Below are positions 33,462 through 43,952 of a DNA stretch of 64,000 bases, piece after piece. The notes below the pieces were generated by a model that had not been told where the DNA came from, ran no database searches, and saw only the letters and a program-made list of their open reading frames with translations. Both the position numbers and the translations under genes were made by a program. Source of the DNA: Cystobasidiopsis lactophilus (taxonomy: Eukaryota > Basidiomycota > Agaricostilbomycetes > Agaricostilbales > Chionosphaeraceae); contig BCIO01000006.1 in assembly GCA_001599975.1 (NCBI GenBank), positions 1,669,587 through 1,733,586 on the forward strand, in the 5' to 3' direction. Within the stretch, counting starts at the first letter, position 1; each line of letters starts with the position of its first letter.

Positions 33462-33807
33462 TGCGCAAGGCTGAAAGACGGTCGCTCGGCTTCACAGTGT
33501 TCCAAAGGCATGGCGGCCAAAGGCATGGCGGCCAAGTTTGGTGGGGCAAGGCCAAAAGGGGCAAGGACGGGCAAAGGCAAAGGTGCCGATCCGGATGGGA
33601 GCCGCTCAGCTGACGGGGCTCCGCCTTCAATGGCGACTTATGCTCATTTACAACTCTAAACCCCGCTGGAATGTACAAGGAAGCCGAGCTCGAAGTCAAA
33701 ACCACAAGACCGCCACAGATCACGCTTATATCTTTTTGAGCCCTCCCCAAGCATGCCACTCAGTCTTCGTAGCTCCAACCTTGCTCTGGAGTCCTGTGAG
33801 AGTAGGG
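33462..33807. other. P450 upstream region
   Basis: About 345 nt between the P450 start and the end of the first F-box-like gene. It holds a perfect 16-bp direct tandem repeat (two copies, 33502-33533) followed by a GGCAAAG-rich stretch. Confidence 0.5.
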
Positions 33808-35198
33808 TCAGCTTTGGTCTAGCGCAAATGGCAAGACCGAGACCGACCAAGTATATTTCCCGTCCACGCCTACTTCTCGGCAAGCCTCACGGAACTCCTC
33901 GACGAGGCTGGAGCGAAAATCAAAGCTCGACCGGACTTCCACTCGTTCCAAAGCCGGCAAAGAAGTGTAAGCGCCCCAGATCAAGGTGGTCAACGACGCG
34001 AGGATTGTAGTCGGGTGAGCGAACAGATCATTGGTGTTGATGATGATCTTCAAGGCGTTCAGGCTTGGGTGCGAAAGGGAGTCCAGAAACACGATTCCGG
34101 GGCGCACAGGCATATCAGAATCTTCGTACCGCAGCGCAAGATTGTCCTCTGGGAGGAAGGCCTGGTACGTGATTTGAAGGTAGGCGAGCTGCTTGAAGGA
34201 AAGTTATCGAAGCGGAGGTCGCTGAAGTCCGAATTGCTGCAGCAAAAGTCTAGGTGAAGAGTTCGAAGGCTGGAAGGCATTCGAGCCATGAAATTCGTCC
34301 AGTCCAAGCGCCAAGGGGCGTCTGCTTCCGGCAAATCCGTTGCCTTCACGTGGACAGCGAGCGAATGGTGATGGGAGTGAAAAAGCTGGTCGAAAGGGTC
34401 TGGATGGCCTGGGATGAGGGGATGGGAGACTTGGTCGCCGCTCAAGAAGATGGTGGCGGCGAGTAGGTTAAGTCGCTTCGAGACGTGATCCACTGCCCAG
34501 GTGCAGGCATCATTGTCCTGAAGGACAGCGTAAGTCTGCTCCTTGAAACGAACAACTGGGTTGGCAGCTCGGGATTGCTCGGGACCAGCAACTTCGACTT
34601 CTCTGAGCCGGTGAAAGCGATCGAGGTCGATTATGCCGGTATCAGGCGGATCGCGGTTGCATTCGATGATTCGCATGGCTGTGATCCATGACTGGTCGAT
34701 GCGCGGCGACTCGATCTCTTGCCGAACAATGGACGTGTCGAAGCCGAGAAAAGTCAGCGACAGGTCGATTATGCCGTCGCGAGGAAAGTGTGGGTGGTCC
34801 AAAAAAGCGTGAAAGGTTGGTAGTGTAGGCTGCTGGCCGTGTAGCAAAGATCCGTGGTACATTTGCTGACGCAATCGGACCGAGAGGACTGTCACAGCAG
34901 ATAAAGGACGCTGGAGGCGATTAAGAAGTGCTTCCAGGCTTTGGAGGTCTCTGTGGGCGTTGAAAGTGGGTGCGTACCACACCACAGCACTGAATTCCAA
35001 CCGGCCCCAGACTGCAGGTCGCCAAACGGCCGCCAATGGGCGGCAGACGAGGAGCAAAGGCCAAGCGGAAGAAGGAGTGAAGGTCAGTCGATGGCGCGGG
35101 CCAGAAGCCACGGCCATGTTGATGCGACTGGGCTCCGGCTCCAGCAGCTGGCACACCCGTTCTATGGTCTCGACGGGCAGGTCCACAAGGGACGGCAT
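33808..35198 (-). pseudogene. F-box/LRR-like family, cluster member 1 (frameshifted)
   Basis: The N-terminus MPSLVDLPVETIERVCQLLE is F-box-like, followed about 40 residues later by LLLVCRPLAAVW. The frame is open from 35198 to DLRFDNF near 34200. There the family's GWxSL block is missing and the frame shifts. The rest of the protein continues in another frame down to 33808 (FKQLAYLQ, LDSLSHPSLNALKI, YTSLPALERVEV, FDFRSSLVEEFREAC, VDGKYTW), with the family C-terminal signature intact. A deletion of roughly eight codons plus a frameshift is the simplest reading. The downstream part still looks well preserved, so the event is recent, or a sequencing error, or the truncated 379-residue form is used. 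Family role (SCF adaptor) is inferred. Confidence 0.65.
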
Positions 35199-35937
35199 CC
35201 TCCTCGTCTAGCGGGAAGCACTGTTCTAGACGCAGGTGTTCTGTGAGCAGACCGTAGGATCAGTGTCGTGCGCGATGGGCGCTAGGCCACAGCTTTGGAC
35301 GAACCTGAGCTTCTCACGGAATCGTCGCCCGCTAATGTCGCCTTCCCAAGCAGCTGCTGGCCGTGAGTTTGCGTCCAGAAGCCCAAATGTATGTGCAGCG
35401 TTTATTTGTGCTCTTGATCAACCGCCGCAAGCCCAAAAGACGGCGCCAAAGCAAAGGATCAAGTCGAGGGTGTCAAGCGGGCTGCGAAGCGCGTTCAGTC
35501 AACGCCCAGTCGGCGGCAATTGCTGCCAGCGACGTACTCTGTGTCCTTAGTACAGCTAGGTCGCGAAGGCGAGGCAACGCAAGAGCCAGGGCGAAGGGCA
35601 GAACGCTGTTCAAAACAATGAGCCGGGATGGGCCAACTCCCTCAAGGTGGCGAACTGTGGCTTCTGGTGTGCGAGTGCAAGAATCCTGTAAGTGATTGGA
35701 ATGGCAGAGGGATTGCAGCAGCTATGAATCTCTCGATGGCTCCGAACATGCAAAGCAGGCCAGCGCGCCGCCGCCCTGTTGCCGGATGCCCTCCTGCGCC
35801 TCTTGATTTTCGCCAAGTGAAGCACAAGCGCTGTCGCTCCGAGCATCGTCCAGCACCGTCACTCTATTTCATCACCAGGGGCATCAACTCTGCGATGTTC
35901 ATCAGATGCGCTCGCTATAAACAGACAAAAAGAACGC
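35199..35937. other. Intergenic upstream of cluster member 1
   Basis: About 740 nt; most of its middle part is one copy of the duplicated upstream repeat listed separately. No coding support. Confidence 0.5.
35337..35687. repeat. Duplicated upstream region, copy 1
   Basis: About 350 bp that aligns along its length with 37413-37768. It opens with GTCGCCTTCCCAAGCAGCTG. Shared blocks include GCGGGCTGCGAAGCGCGTTC, ACAGCTAGGTCG, AGAACGCTGTTCAAAACAA and GGCTTCTGGTGT. It lies at the same distance upstream of cluster member 1 as copy 2 lies upstream of member 2, so gene and promoter were duplicated together. Confidence 0.85.
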
Positions 35938-37287
35938 TCACAATGAAAACTCCCCTCCGATGCGATTCTGGAGGCATGCCGTCGAAAAGTTCCTGACCAG
36001 CGAGAAGGGGCAGTCGTAGTACGACTCGACGACAATTTGGGTAAGCGAGGGTGTCAAAACGGCCCTGTTGCTGGCAAGGCGGGCTAGGGAGGCCATGATC
36101 GTCTCGGCACCGTGTTCCGCATGGCGAACATGGATGTAGACTGTGAGATGTTCCAGTGCGGGGTGAGCAAGGGTGTCCAGCTGGAGAGCTTGCCGAGAGA
36201 AAGAATCTGGAAAATCGGGCCAGCCCGGCGCCCGAGTCGTGGGACCCACGAAAGTGACAGAAAGAATTTGGAGTTGAGCAAGGCGGTCGAGCGACTGCCA
36301 ACCTCGAAGGTTTTCGAACCTCAGGTTCTCCATTTCCGCGAAGTCGTATTCTAGGAGAAGTTCGAGGTTGGTGAGGGTGACCGGCAATGCGCTGAGAAAG
36401 GGCGACCACTCGATGCGAAGATGGGGAAATAGTGCGGCACGAGCACGGACGACAAGGGAGGTGACATCCGACGGGTCCCCCAGAAAGTCTCGAAGGCGGT
36501 CCAGTGCCCCAGGTCTGTTGAGGACGTGATTATCGTTCAGGTCGATGCATGGGTCCACCATCTTCAAGCGACCAGATGCTCGGCAAACACTCCAAGAGCA
36601 AGCTCCGTCAGGCCCAGGGAGTTCGTAGAAGGTTTCGTTGTAGGAGAGTGTCACCATATGAAATGCAATTTCGACGGTTTCCAGGCGAAGAAATGGATCG
36701 AGGACGATAATCGCAGAGCTGCCGGGCTGAGTGCTGCCGCTTCGGTCGTCGACAATGGATATCCGCCTGAGCCATTCCGGTCGAATGCCTCGAATGGCGA
36801 AGGCCGATTGGATCGCGAGCGGCGAAAGCTCGGTAAAGCAAACATCGACCGAGGTAACTTTAGTGGCCGGGAATTGGGGCGCCTTCAAGATCAATTCCAC
36901 GAAAGGAAAACCGTAAACCGCCAAGGTAGGACAGAACTCGAGAGTAAGTTGCCGGAGCTGGGAGATGGGCCGAGCGTGGTGCTGCAGGAAGGCAAGCAAG
37001 GATGCCTTGTGTTTCTTGCAGTACGAAGCCAGAGTATGATCGAAGAAATCGTCGGCGGGGGCGTAGGCACTGAATGTGAACCGAAAGCTTCGCAAGATGA
37101 TGGGCTGGAAGAGGTCCAAAAACAGCTTGGAAACTCGCAGAATCTGCCAATCTGGCTGAGGGTGGTAGGAGAACAGAAGGCCGTGCCAGTGGATGCTGAT
37201 CTCCAAGGCGCTGCACTCCTCGTCGTCAACAAGCGCTTCGCCAATACATCGCAGCACGTCCTCGGGCAAGTCCATCAGCTCGGGCAT
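35938..37287 (-). CDS. F-box/LRR-like family, cluster member 2
   Basis: Single exon, 449 residues. I chose the start MPELMDLPEDVLRCIGEALV because every paralogue begins at this F-box-like helix; the frame is open further upstream to 37512 without family similarity. ILRVSKLFLDLF follows as the usual LxVxKRF element. Leucine-rich segments include LRQLTLEFCPTLAVYG, LTNLELLLEYDF and LEHLTVYIHVRH. The central block NLRFENLRGWQSLDRLAQLQ and the C-terminal VESYYDCPFSLVRNFSTAC, then GGEFSL, match the cluster consensus. An intact frame suggests a functional gene. A substrate-adaptor role in an SCF ligase is inferred from F-box/LRR precedent only. Confidence 0.68.
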   Translation of the reverse strand: MPELMDLPEDVLRCIGEALVDDEECSALEISIHWHGLLFSYHPQPDWQILRVSKLFLDLFQPIILRSFRFTFSAYAPADDFFDHTLASYCKKHKASLLAFLQHHARPISQLRQLTLEFCPTLAVYGFPFVELILKAPQFPATKVTSVDVCFTELSPLAIQSAFAIRGIRPEWLRRISIVDDRSGSTQPGSSAIIVLDPFLRLETVEIAFHMVTLSYNETFYELPGPDGACSWSVCRASGRLKMVDPCIDLNDNHVLNRPGALDRLRDFLGDPSDVTSLVVRARAALFPHLRIEWSPFLSALPVTLTNLELLLEYDFAEMENLRFENLRGWQSLDRLAQLQILSVTFVGPTTRAPGWPDFPDSFSRQALQLDTLAHPALEHLTVYIHVRHAEHGAETIMASLARLASNRAVLTPSLTQIVVESYYDCPFSLVRNFSTACLQNRIGGEFSL

Positions 37288-37916
37288 TTTGGACGAGCAA
37301 GAGCTGCTGTTTGAGGCGAGAGTATTCTGCGAGCAGGAGGTTGATTGAGTGCCGCCCCGACAGACAAATGCCAGGCCACAGAATTGACGGACCTGAGCCA
37401 ATTCAAGGACTTGTCGCCTTCCCAAGCAGCTGCAGCCCGTAAGTCTGCATCCAGTAGGCCAAAATGATTTGCAGTGTTCAGTGGTGTTTTTGTTAGACCG
37501 CCACAAGGCCAAAGCACGGCGGCAGAGCGAGGGGCCGAAGTGAAGATGTCAAGCGGGCTGCGAAGCGCGTTCAGTCAAAGCCCAGCTGGTGACAGCTCCC
37601 AGTGACGCACTGTGTGTCCTTGCTACAGCTAGGTCGTGAAGGCAAGCCAACGCACAGCCAGGCCAGACGTCGGAGTGACAGAACGCTGTTCAAAACAAAG
37701 CGTCGGCCGCTGAGTCGTTGGCTCAAAGTGGCAAATCTCAGGCTTCTGGTGTACAAGCTCCCAAATCCTTCCATCGCAGACTTCAACGGGTGATCTAATA
37801 ATGCATTAGGCAGCTTTGAATCCTAGGTCGTCTGCGCCATAAACAACTTCCTTCTGCCTCTGCTGCTGGAGCCTGAAGTCTGAAGGAGCAGCCAGTCACG
37901 CCCTTTCTTCTCTCGC
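37288..37916. other. Intergenic upstream of cluster member 2
   Basis: About 630 nt, dominated by copy 2 of the duplicated upstream repeat. No coding support. Confidence 0.5.
37413..37768. repeat. Duplicated upstream region, copy 2
   Basis: Second copy of the repeat at 35337-35687, diverged by scattered substitutions and small indels. The offset between copies is about 2.08 kb, the length of one gene plus its spacer, indicating tandem duplication. Confidence 0.85.
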
Positions 37917-39353
37917 TTAAACGGCATAGTTCCAGGCTCTCGGTGAGACCCTGCGGAAGACCTTGAGCCGACAACCTAGGCCAGGAAAGAGTCGGACCCA
38001 CCATTCAAATTCACCATCGATGCCAACCTCTGCGCAGGCCTCCCGGAACTCGTGCACCAGCTCGGAGTCGAAGTCGTAGCACGTCTCAACCGCCACATGC
38101 GCTAAAGCCGGCACCGATGTTCGGCCGTCCTTGATCAACGTTGTCAAGGAACTGAGGATAACCGTGGGGTGGCAAACGTGAGTAACCGCCCGGATCTTGA
38201 TGTTTAAGCTCTTGAGACTCGAAAGGGAAAGAGAGTCGAGGTCGACGATGGTCGGCCGAGCCAAATAGTCGATGCTGAATGGGGATGGTGGTTCGAAGGG
38301 GCTTTGATCCGGTGTCGGCAGCGGCTCTCCATAAAGAATGATTAGGTGCGAGAGCTCGCTAAACTGATCGAGGCTGTTCCATCCGGTAAAGGTGTGGAAC
38401 CGCAGGAACGCGAAGTCGGAAGTCGAGTAGTTCAAGTCGAGCCGCAAGGTCTTGACATTGCGAGGCAGCCGCGCCATGAAAGTCCGCCAATCCAACCGCC
38501 CATCGACTGTTTCGTCCGCCTCTTCAGCAACAATGGTCATAGCGAGACTGTGTCCAGGAGAGCTGAGAAGGTGCTGGAGGTGACCATGATTGCCCGGCAA
38601 GTAGTCAGGCCACGTCTCTTGATCGATGTGAAGCACGACGGTTTCCAAAGCGAGACGGCCCAAGGCTCGGTCTACCGTCCACACGCAGGAGTCTTGCGTG
38701 CTGACAGGGGTGGAGGCTTGGCCTCTGAAAAGAAGGGTTGGAGAGGCGTGCTGGCCTTCCCACTGCCTGCTGATCGAAACTGTGCCCAACGCTGCCAGGG
38801 GATCGAGATCAAGGCGGACGCCGCCGAATGCTTCGCAAGACTGGAGCGTCAAAGTGGTGATCCATGTTGGGTCCAGCCATGGGGAAGTCAGCATTTGATG
38901 AATGGTTGCGGTGAAGAGTCGTTCGAAGTGTAAGGCAAGTCCCACTTTTCTGTGCCGAGGGTAGTGTCCGTCCTCCATGATGTGTTGAAGAACAACAGCC
39001 GAATGATGCTCTCCCCCGCGTCCACGATCGTTTGACCACACTTTAACAAGGAGTGAATTGAGATTGCTTAAGGGACGCGCAAAGTGGGTGCAGAGTGACG
39101 AGATTTGGCGAGAGTGTGGATCCAAATTAATGCCATGGCAACTGATGAGCAGTCTGAGCTGCCCCCAAACGACTGATTGAAAAGCCGGAACCAATTGGCG
39201 GCATATCAAGAGCGTTGGCAACGCAGTGCTTGGATAGAAGTCCACCGCAAACGAGGGACCGACAACCACCAGGCTGATACAGCCGGGAAGAGGGTCCAGA
39301 AACTCGCAGATCTGCTGTAGAGTCTCTGTCGGAAGCGCGACAAGGGAAGGCAT
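37917..39353 (-). CDS. F-box/LRR-like family, cluster member 3
   Basis: Single exon, 478 residues. It begins MPSLVALPTETLQQICEFLD, then LLICRQLVPAFQSVVWGQLR at the position of the F-box third helix and linker. Of all members it is closest to member 1 in its N-terminal half (YPSTALPTLLICRQL versus TPSSAWPLLLVCRPL). Central block FLRFHTFTGWNSLDQFSELS; C-terminal signature YDFDSELVHEFREAC with GIDGEFEW. No signal peptide or transmembrane segment, so a cytoplasmic or nuclear protein is expected. Intact; function inferred from the family. Confidence 0.68.
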   Translation of the reverse strand: MPSLVALPTETLQQICEFLDPLPGCISLVVVGPSFAVDFYPSTALPTLLICRQLVPAFQSVVWGQLRLLISCHGINLDPHSRQISSLCTHFARPLSNLNSLLVKVWSNDRGRGGEHHSAVVLQHIMEDGHYPRHRKVGLALHFERLFTATIHQMLTSPWLDPTWITTLTLQSCEAFGGVRLDLDPLAALGTVSISRQWEGQHASPTLLFRGQASTPVSTQDSCVWTVDRALGRLALETVVLHIDQETWPDYLPGNHGHLQHLLSSPGHSLAMTIVAEEADETVDGRLDWRTFMARLPRNVKTLRLDLNYSTSDFAFLRFHTFTGWNSLDQFSELSHLIILYGEPLPTPDQSPFEPPSPFSIDYLARPTIVDLDSLSLSSLKSLNIKIRAVTHVCHPTVILSSLTTLIKDGRTSVPALAHVAVETCYDFDSELVHEFREACAEVGIDGEFEWWVRLFPGLGCRLKVFRRVSPRAWNYAV

Positions 39354-40316
39354 GGCGCTCGTCCTGAGGTCATCTCAGTCCATGCACCCCCGTTTAATCA
39401 GATATCTCAAGTAGTCTACACTTACGGGAACAGTGCTCTACTACTGCCACAGCAAGGAACTCGCGGCTGGAAAAGGGCTCTGCACTTGAGGTCTGCCCCA
39501 CAACTTCTGAGCCAGAGCCTTCCTCAACGACGGGCTCGGATGGATCTGCCTTAATCTAAGGCTCTTCAATTACGTCCTATCAGCTCCACGGGCCCATCAG
39601 CAAAGCACGCCTGCTGCTGTACAAAAGGCGGAAACGCACCAGATTCAACAATCGCGTCGAAATGTTCGTTGGCGTGCACGAAGCCGCTTTCCTTATATAC
39701 GTGGAGCGCTGAATACTTGAGAGAACCTATTAAGCTGTAAAAAGCGAGACACAGACGCGCCAAAAGTCGACAAGTGCTTACTGAAGCGATACCGAGCAGG
39801 AATTGCGAACGAGCGGGCCCAAGGTCAACTGCCCTTTAGGGACGGCTTGGCCTCAAGCGCGTCCAGCAGAACGAAATCACGCGAATAACAAGATTAAAAG
39901 ACCCAGAGACTGAGAAGAGAAGGTTGGCAGCAAGAGAGCAAGAAGTTCGCCGACCCGCCAAAATTTGCCGCACGAGCGCACAGACCATCAAGGGACAGCA
40001 GTCAGCTCATCTTCAATATCGCGAACAGCTCGCAAATGAGTCGTAAGAGGGCAGCAAGTTAGCGATTCGGGGCAAGGTGGGAGTTTCATTCCAACAGTGG
40101 CAGGCGCGCCCTCGCGGTGGCAAAAACGCTGCTTCTAATGTGCACGCCCCACGCGCCGACAGCCAACATTGAGAACCCTGCGCTGAATGCGTTCAACCTG
40201 CACTTTTGGCTCTTGACTGGCAGGCTGCCAAGACTCGTCGTTCAATCGGTAAAGGTCCACCTGCTGGGCGCGGTCCTGATGCAACATGAGTATCAATCGC
40301 GACAGGGTGCAGGTCA
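39354..40316. other. Intergenic between cluster members 3 and 4
   Basis: About 960 nt. A 65-codon minus-strand frame near 39.6 kb has no paralogue or recognisable feature. Nothing else seen. Confidence 0.5.
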
Positions 40317-41741
40317 CTAGCAGAACAGGGCGTACCACTTGTAATGGCCGTCAATCTGAGCTGCACGGCAGGCTTCCTGGAAGTCGTGGACCATCGAATA
40401 CCTCATGTCGTAAGTGCATTCCACATCCACTCTGGCTAGCGATGGCACTAAAATGTCGGCGTTGCGGATGAGCTCGGTCAAGGAGGGAAGGAGCGTCGTT
40501 GGGTGCTGCATGCGCGACTCGAGCAGCATCAGGACCTTCAGCTGACGGAGACAAGGGAGTCGAATGTTCTCGAGCAGACATGAAGGCGGGCGTGCATGGC
40601 GTTCAGGAATGCGGTATTCGGCCTCGTCTCGGGAGTCCCAGACGAAATCAGTGTCCCCGAACGTCACCTCCAGCGCGTGGAGGCCGTCGAAGCGAGCCAG
40701 CCGGCCCCAGTCCCAGTTAATGTACCTCAGGTCGTCGTCCATTTCGTACCTGAAGGTCAGTCGCAGGGACGTCAACTTCTGGGGCAAGGCGGCGAGGAAG
40801 GGAGGCCAAATGACGGGGTCCCACTCGTCCTGGCCTAAGTGCAGCTGCAAAGTGATGTCTGGCTCGGTGGCGCAGGACGAGAATAAGCGGAGGACAGGGT
40901 GCGACTGGTTGACCTCGACGGAGTGGCTCGAAGGGGCGCCGGTAAAGGCGAAGGTGGCGGACGAAAGCGAAAGGCCCTCATCTCCCGCTGTAGCCCAGAT
41001 GTAGACGTCGTCTGAGCCAGCCAAGGAGTAGGTGTAGCCCTTGATACGAAAGGTTGTAGCCGGGAGAGTCTGGTTGGACTCATCGTTATCGGCCCCGTCC
41101 AACGTCAGCGCTTTCAAGTTGCTGAGGACATCGAAATCGATCAGGCTGGACGAAGAAAACATGCATTCCTTGAGGAAGACAGCGACGACCCAGTGTTGAC
41201 GTGGGCAGAGCAGCGCTAGAATGAGTTGGATGAAGGACGGCGAGAGTTGGAATATGACGAGCGAGAGGGCGAGCTTCTTGTGCGCCGGGAACGTTGGCGC
41301 GGTGAGGAAGGCTTCCACGCAAGCAAAGAGGACGGCCTCCATGGTGCGCAATCGCTTGGGTTTCGCTCGATCCTCGGAATACCTCTCTAGGCCGCAGAGC
41401 GTGAGGGTAAGCGTCAGGCGCCGCACATGCGCAAGCGATGCTCCGATCTGTGTGCAAAAGGCCGATAGCGCCAGACAGGCTTGATCTCGAGAGGCTTCAA
41501 GATGGGAGGCTTTGAAGCGGCCAACCGTGGACACATCAATGGCGAGCGAGCGGTGGACGACGAAGCGGAGATCGTTGTAAAAGCGCTTGTTGACGAAGAG
41601 GAGGCGGACGTTGTCGGACGGAACGAAGGTAATGTCGGTGTCGGCCGCCGCGATCTTGATGTGGACGGCGTTCGCAGGGACATCAATCTCCTCGACGATT
41701 TGTTGGAGCACTGAGGTGGGCAGGTCGAGCAAGCCGGGCAT
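40317..41741 (-). CDS. F-box/LRR-like family, cluster member 4
   Basis: Single exon, 474 residues from MPGLLDLPTSVLQQIVEEID; an upstream in-frame extension to 41867 lacks similarity. RLLFVNKRFYNDLRFVVHRS gives the canonical F-box-end element. Leucine-rich stretches VRRLTLTLTLCGL, LKALTLDGAD and LTSLRLTFRYEM are spaced as in LRR proteins. Central block LRYINWDWGRLARFDGLHAL diverges from GWxSL. C-terminal VECTYDMRYSMVHDFQEAC, then IDGHYKWYALFC. The frame is intact. Confidence 0.68.
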   Translation of the reverse strand: MPGLLDLPTSVLQQIVEEIDVPANAVHIKIAAADTDITFVPSDNVRLLFVNKRFYNDLRFVVHRSLAIDVSTVGRFKASHLEASRDQACLALSAFCTQIGASLAHVRRLTLTLTLCGLERYSEDRAKPKRLRTMEAVLFACVEAFLTAPTFPAHKKLALSLVIFQLSPSFIQLILALLCPRQHWVVAVFLKECMFSSSSLIDFDVLSNLKALTLDGADNDESNQTLPATTFRIKGYTYSLAGSDDVYIWATAGDEGLSLSSATFAFTGAPSSHSVEVNQSHPVLRLFSSCATEPDITLQLHLGQDEWDPVIWPPFLAALPQKLTSLRLTFRYEMDDDLRYINWDWGRLARFDGLHALEVTFGDTDFVWDSRDEAEYRIPERHARPPSCLLENIRLPCLRQLKVLMLLESRMQHPTTLLPSLTELIRNADILVPSLARVDVECTYDMRYSMVHDFQEACRAAQIDGHYKWYALFC

Positions 41742-42545
41742 GGTGACACGCACACGGGTATATATGATCCTGTCTTGCATCCTGTCAGACGAACCAGCGC
41801 AAAGAATCAAAGAGCAAGAGCTGCCAAACTGACCTAACCTCAGAGTCTGCCTTGGACTGCGCCCCAAAATTCAATAGCAGTCGCTCGCCAACTGTGCCCA
41901 GTTTGCAGCTCGTGCGCGCCAGTCAACGGTCTATGTGGTCAAGCACGAACGCCAGGAGGCTCGAGGGCGCCAACGGGCTCGCGCGCAGGGCTGGGCGGAC
42001 CACAATGATCTTGGGCGGCGAGCGAGCGGCTTGTTGTTTGCGTCGTGTCCAGTGCAATAGGCGGGCAGGCTAGCAAGCAGGTTGCTGTGACTGGTTGCAG
42101 AGGGCAGCTCAAGGCCAAGAAGACGCTGACTTCGTAGGTCGCCGGCTCAGGCAAAGGGTCGCCCACTCAAGTCGGCCAGCTGGAGGTGGCAAAATGCAAC
42201 TCCCGGTTTCCATGCCTCGACCTTGCGCTACACATTTCTTTTACACTGTGAACTAATTCGTAGCCGAACTGACAGGTCCCGAGGCCCCAAACAACGTCAA
42301 CGAGCGAGCTGCCGTCCCTCTTGATCGCTGTGCCGACTGCCCAAACGATCCGCTGCTTGGCCCCGCTGCTTGGCCTCTGCCATGTGCCATCATCTCCCTG
42401 CAATCAATGCCGAGCCGGTGGTCGCTAGCACTCGACCTTGGCACGGCCTCGTCTCGATGTCTAGCCAGCAGGGCGCAAATCAAGGACGTCGGGCCGAGGA
42501 GCTGAAATGAATGAGCTTAGTGGATGCAGGTTCAACGCAAGCAGC
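41742..42545. other. Intergenic between cluster members 4 and 5
   Basis: About 800 nt; no coding or RNA feature that I can support. Confidence 0.5.
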
Positions 42546-43952
42546 TTACAATTGGTAGTCTAAGTCGACCTCACGAAGATCGCAAGCATTGGTAAGCTCT
42601 TCGACCATCGGGGCGGGAAAGTCGTCCAAATCCGTCAACGATAGAGAAAGAGAGCCGAGGGCGGGGACGAGGGTCTCGTCTTGAATCAGACGGACCAGCG
42701 AATGGAAGATGTCGTTACGGTGATCAGCTGCGCCATGCCGAAGGTTGATGCTCACCGAGAGGGACGAGAGGGTGGGATGTTGCAGAGTGTCCAGCTGTAT
42801 TATCTTCGAGGACGAGACCCTATCACTCCTGCGAGGGGGCGGCGGATCGACCTCGTCAGTGTCGAAGAAAATCAACAAGCCCTTGAGTTGATCGAAGCGG
42901 GCCAACGAGTTCCAACCATCAAAGTCTATGAAGCGCAAATCCTCCATGTGGGGCTGGAAGTAGGTGAACATGATGTCGAACTCGGTGAGGGAACTGGGTA
43001 GCGCGGCAAGAAAAGAGTCCCAAGGGATGCAGGTGATGGAACGAAAGATTGGAAGGGCGGTGATGGTTAATGATTCGGTCGGCGGTGGATCTATGGAATC
43101 CTTGAGCTGCTCCAGTCCTCCACTGCGCCACAGAACGTGGTCGTCTTCCAAAAGCATGGCAAGCCGCGCCAAGCCGAAGCCACTTCTTTTCCTCGTCCAA
43201 ACCCATTTGTCCCCTGGGCCCACCGCCACAAGGTGTTTTCCATCCAACTCAAACGAGATGGTCGGGTGGGACCAAATCGCTATCCGCTGTAGGCGTAGAA
43301 AAGGTTCCAGGCCGATCACCACCGGCTCGAAGAAGGGCCCCTCTTCCGCATCGATTCGGTCGGTATATCGCACATCTATGCGAGTGATCCACTCTGCCTT
43401 CATCCCAAATTGACACAAAGCTTGTTGGCAGGCCAAAGGCGAAAGTGTGTCCAACAGCAGATCAACCTGGAGGCTTTTCTCGGCCGGAAAATGAGGGGAG
43501 GACAAGAACTTGTGAACGAAGTGGAGCAGATAGGTGTCTGGCGTACGGATGTGTTGATGAGAAGAACCGGTGACTTTCAAGCTGAGGTGCCGCAATTGGG
43601 AAAGCGGGCCACGAACGCGGGCGCAGAATTCGGTGATGATGGAGGCGTTAGCTCTGGAGTACGCTGGCAAAGGGTTAGCATGTTGCTTGATTGCCCGTTT
43701 ATCGCTGCCGATAGTGAACGACCAGTGCCGCCAAAGGATGGCGTACAAGTCTTGGCGAAACTGCTTGCTAACCAACTCGAGCTGATTGCGGTGAGGGCAG
43801 AAAGAGACAGTGACGCCTTCGCGCTTGAGGGTGCAGTGGATACCGTTGCTATCCCCAAATGGACTCGAATTCGGGCCAAAAGTGTCCCCTCGGATCGTTA
43901 CCTCCGCAATGGTCTGCAAAACCGTCGAAGGCAAATCCAAGATGCCGACCAT
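42546..43952 (-). CDS. F-box/LRR-like family, cluster member 5
   Basis: Single exon, 468 residues, beginning MVGILDLPSTVLQTIAEVTI, nearly the same first eight residues as member 6. LELVSKQFRQDLYAILWRHW follows. Central block DLRFIDFDGWNSLARFDQLK. The C-terminus is the most divergent in the cluster (LTDLDDFPAPMVEELTNAC, then REVDLDYQL), keeping only the LVxxF/C core. A 15-residue insert follows the first helix (GPNSSPFGDSNG). Frame intact. Family role inferred. Confidence 0.67.
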   Translation of the reverse strand: MVGILDLPSTVLQTIAEVTIRGDTFGPNSSPFGDSNGIHCTLKREGVTVSFCPHRNQLELVSKQFRQDLYAILWRHWSFTIGSDKRAIKQHANPLPAYSRANASIITEFCARVRGPLSQLRHLSLKVTGSSHQHIRTPDTYLLHFVHKFLSSPHFPAEKSLQVDLLLDTLSPLACQQALCQFGMKAEWITRIDVRYTDRIDAEEGPFFEPVVIGLEPFLRLQRIAIWSHPTISFELDGKHLVAVGPGDKWVWTRKRSGFGLARLAMLLEDDHVLWRSGGLEQLKDSIDPPPTESLTITALPIFRSITCIPWDSFLAALPSSLTEFDIMFTYFQPHMEDLRFIDFDGWNSLARFDQLKGLLIFFDTDEVDPPPPRRSDRVSSSKIIQLDTLQHPTLSSLSVSINLRHGAADHRNDIFHSLVRLIQDETLVPALGSLSLSLTDLDDFPAPMVEELTNACDLREVDLDYQL

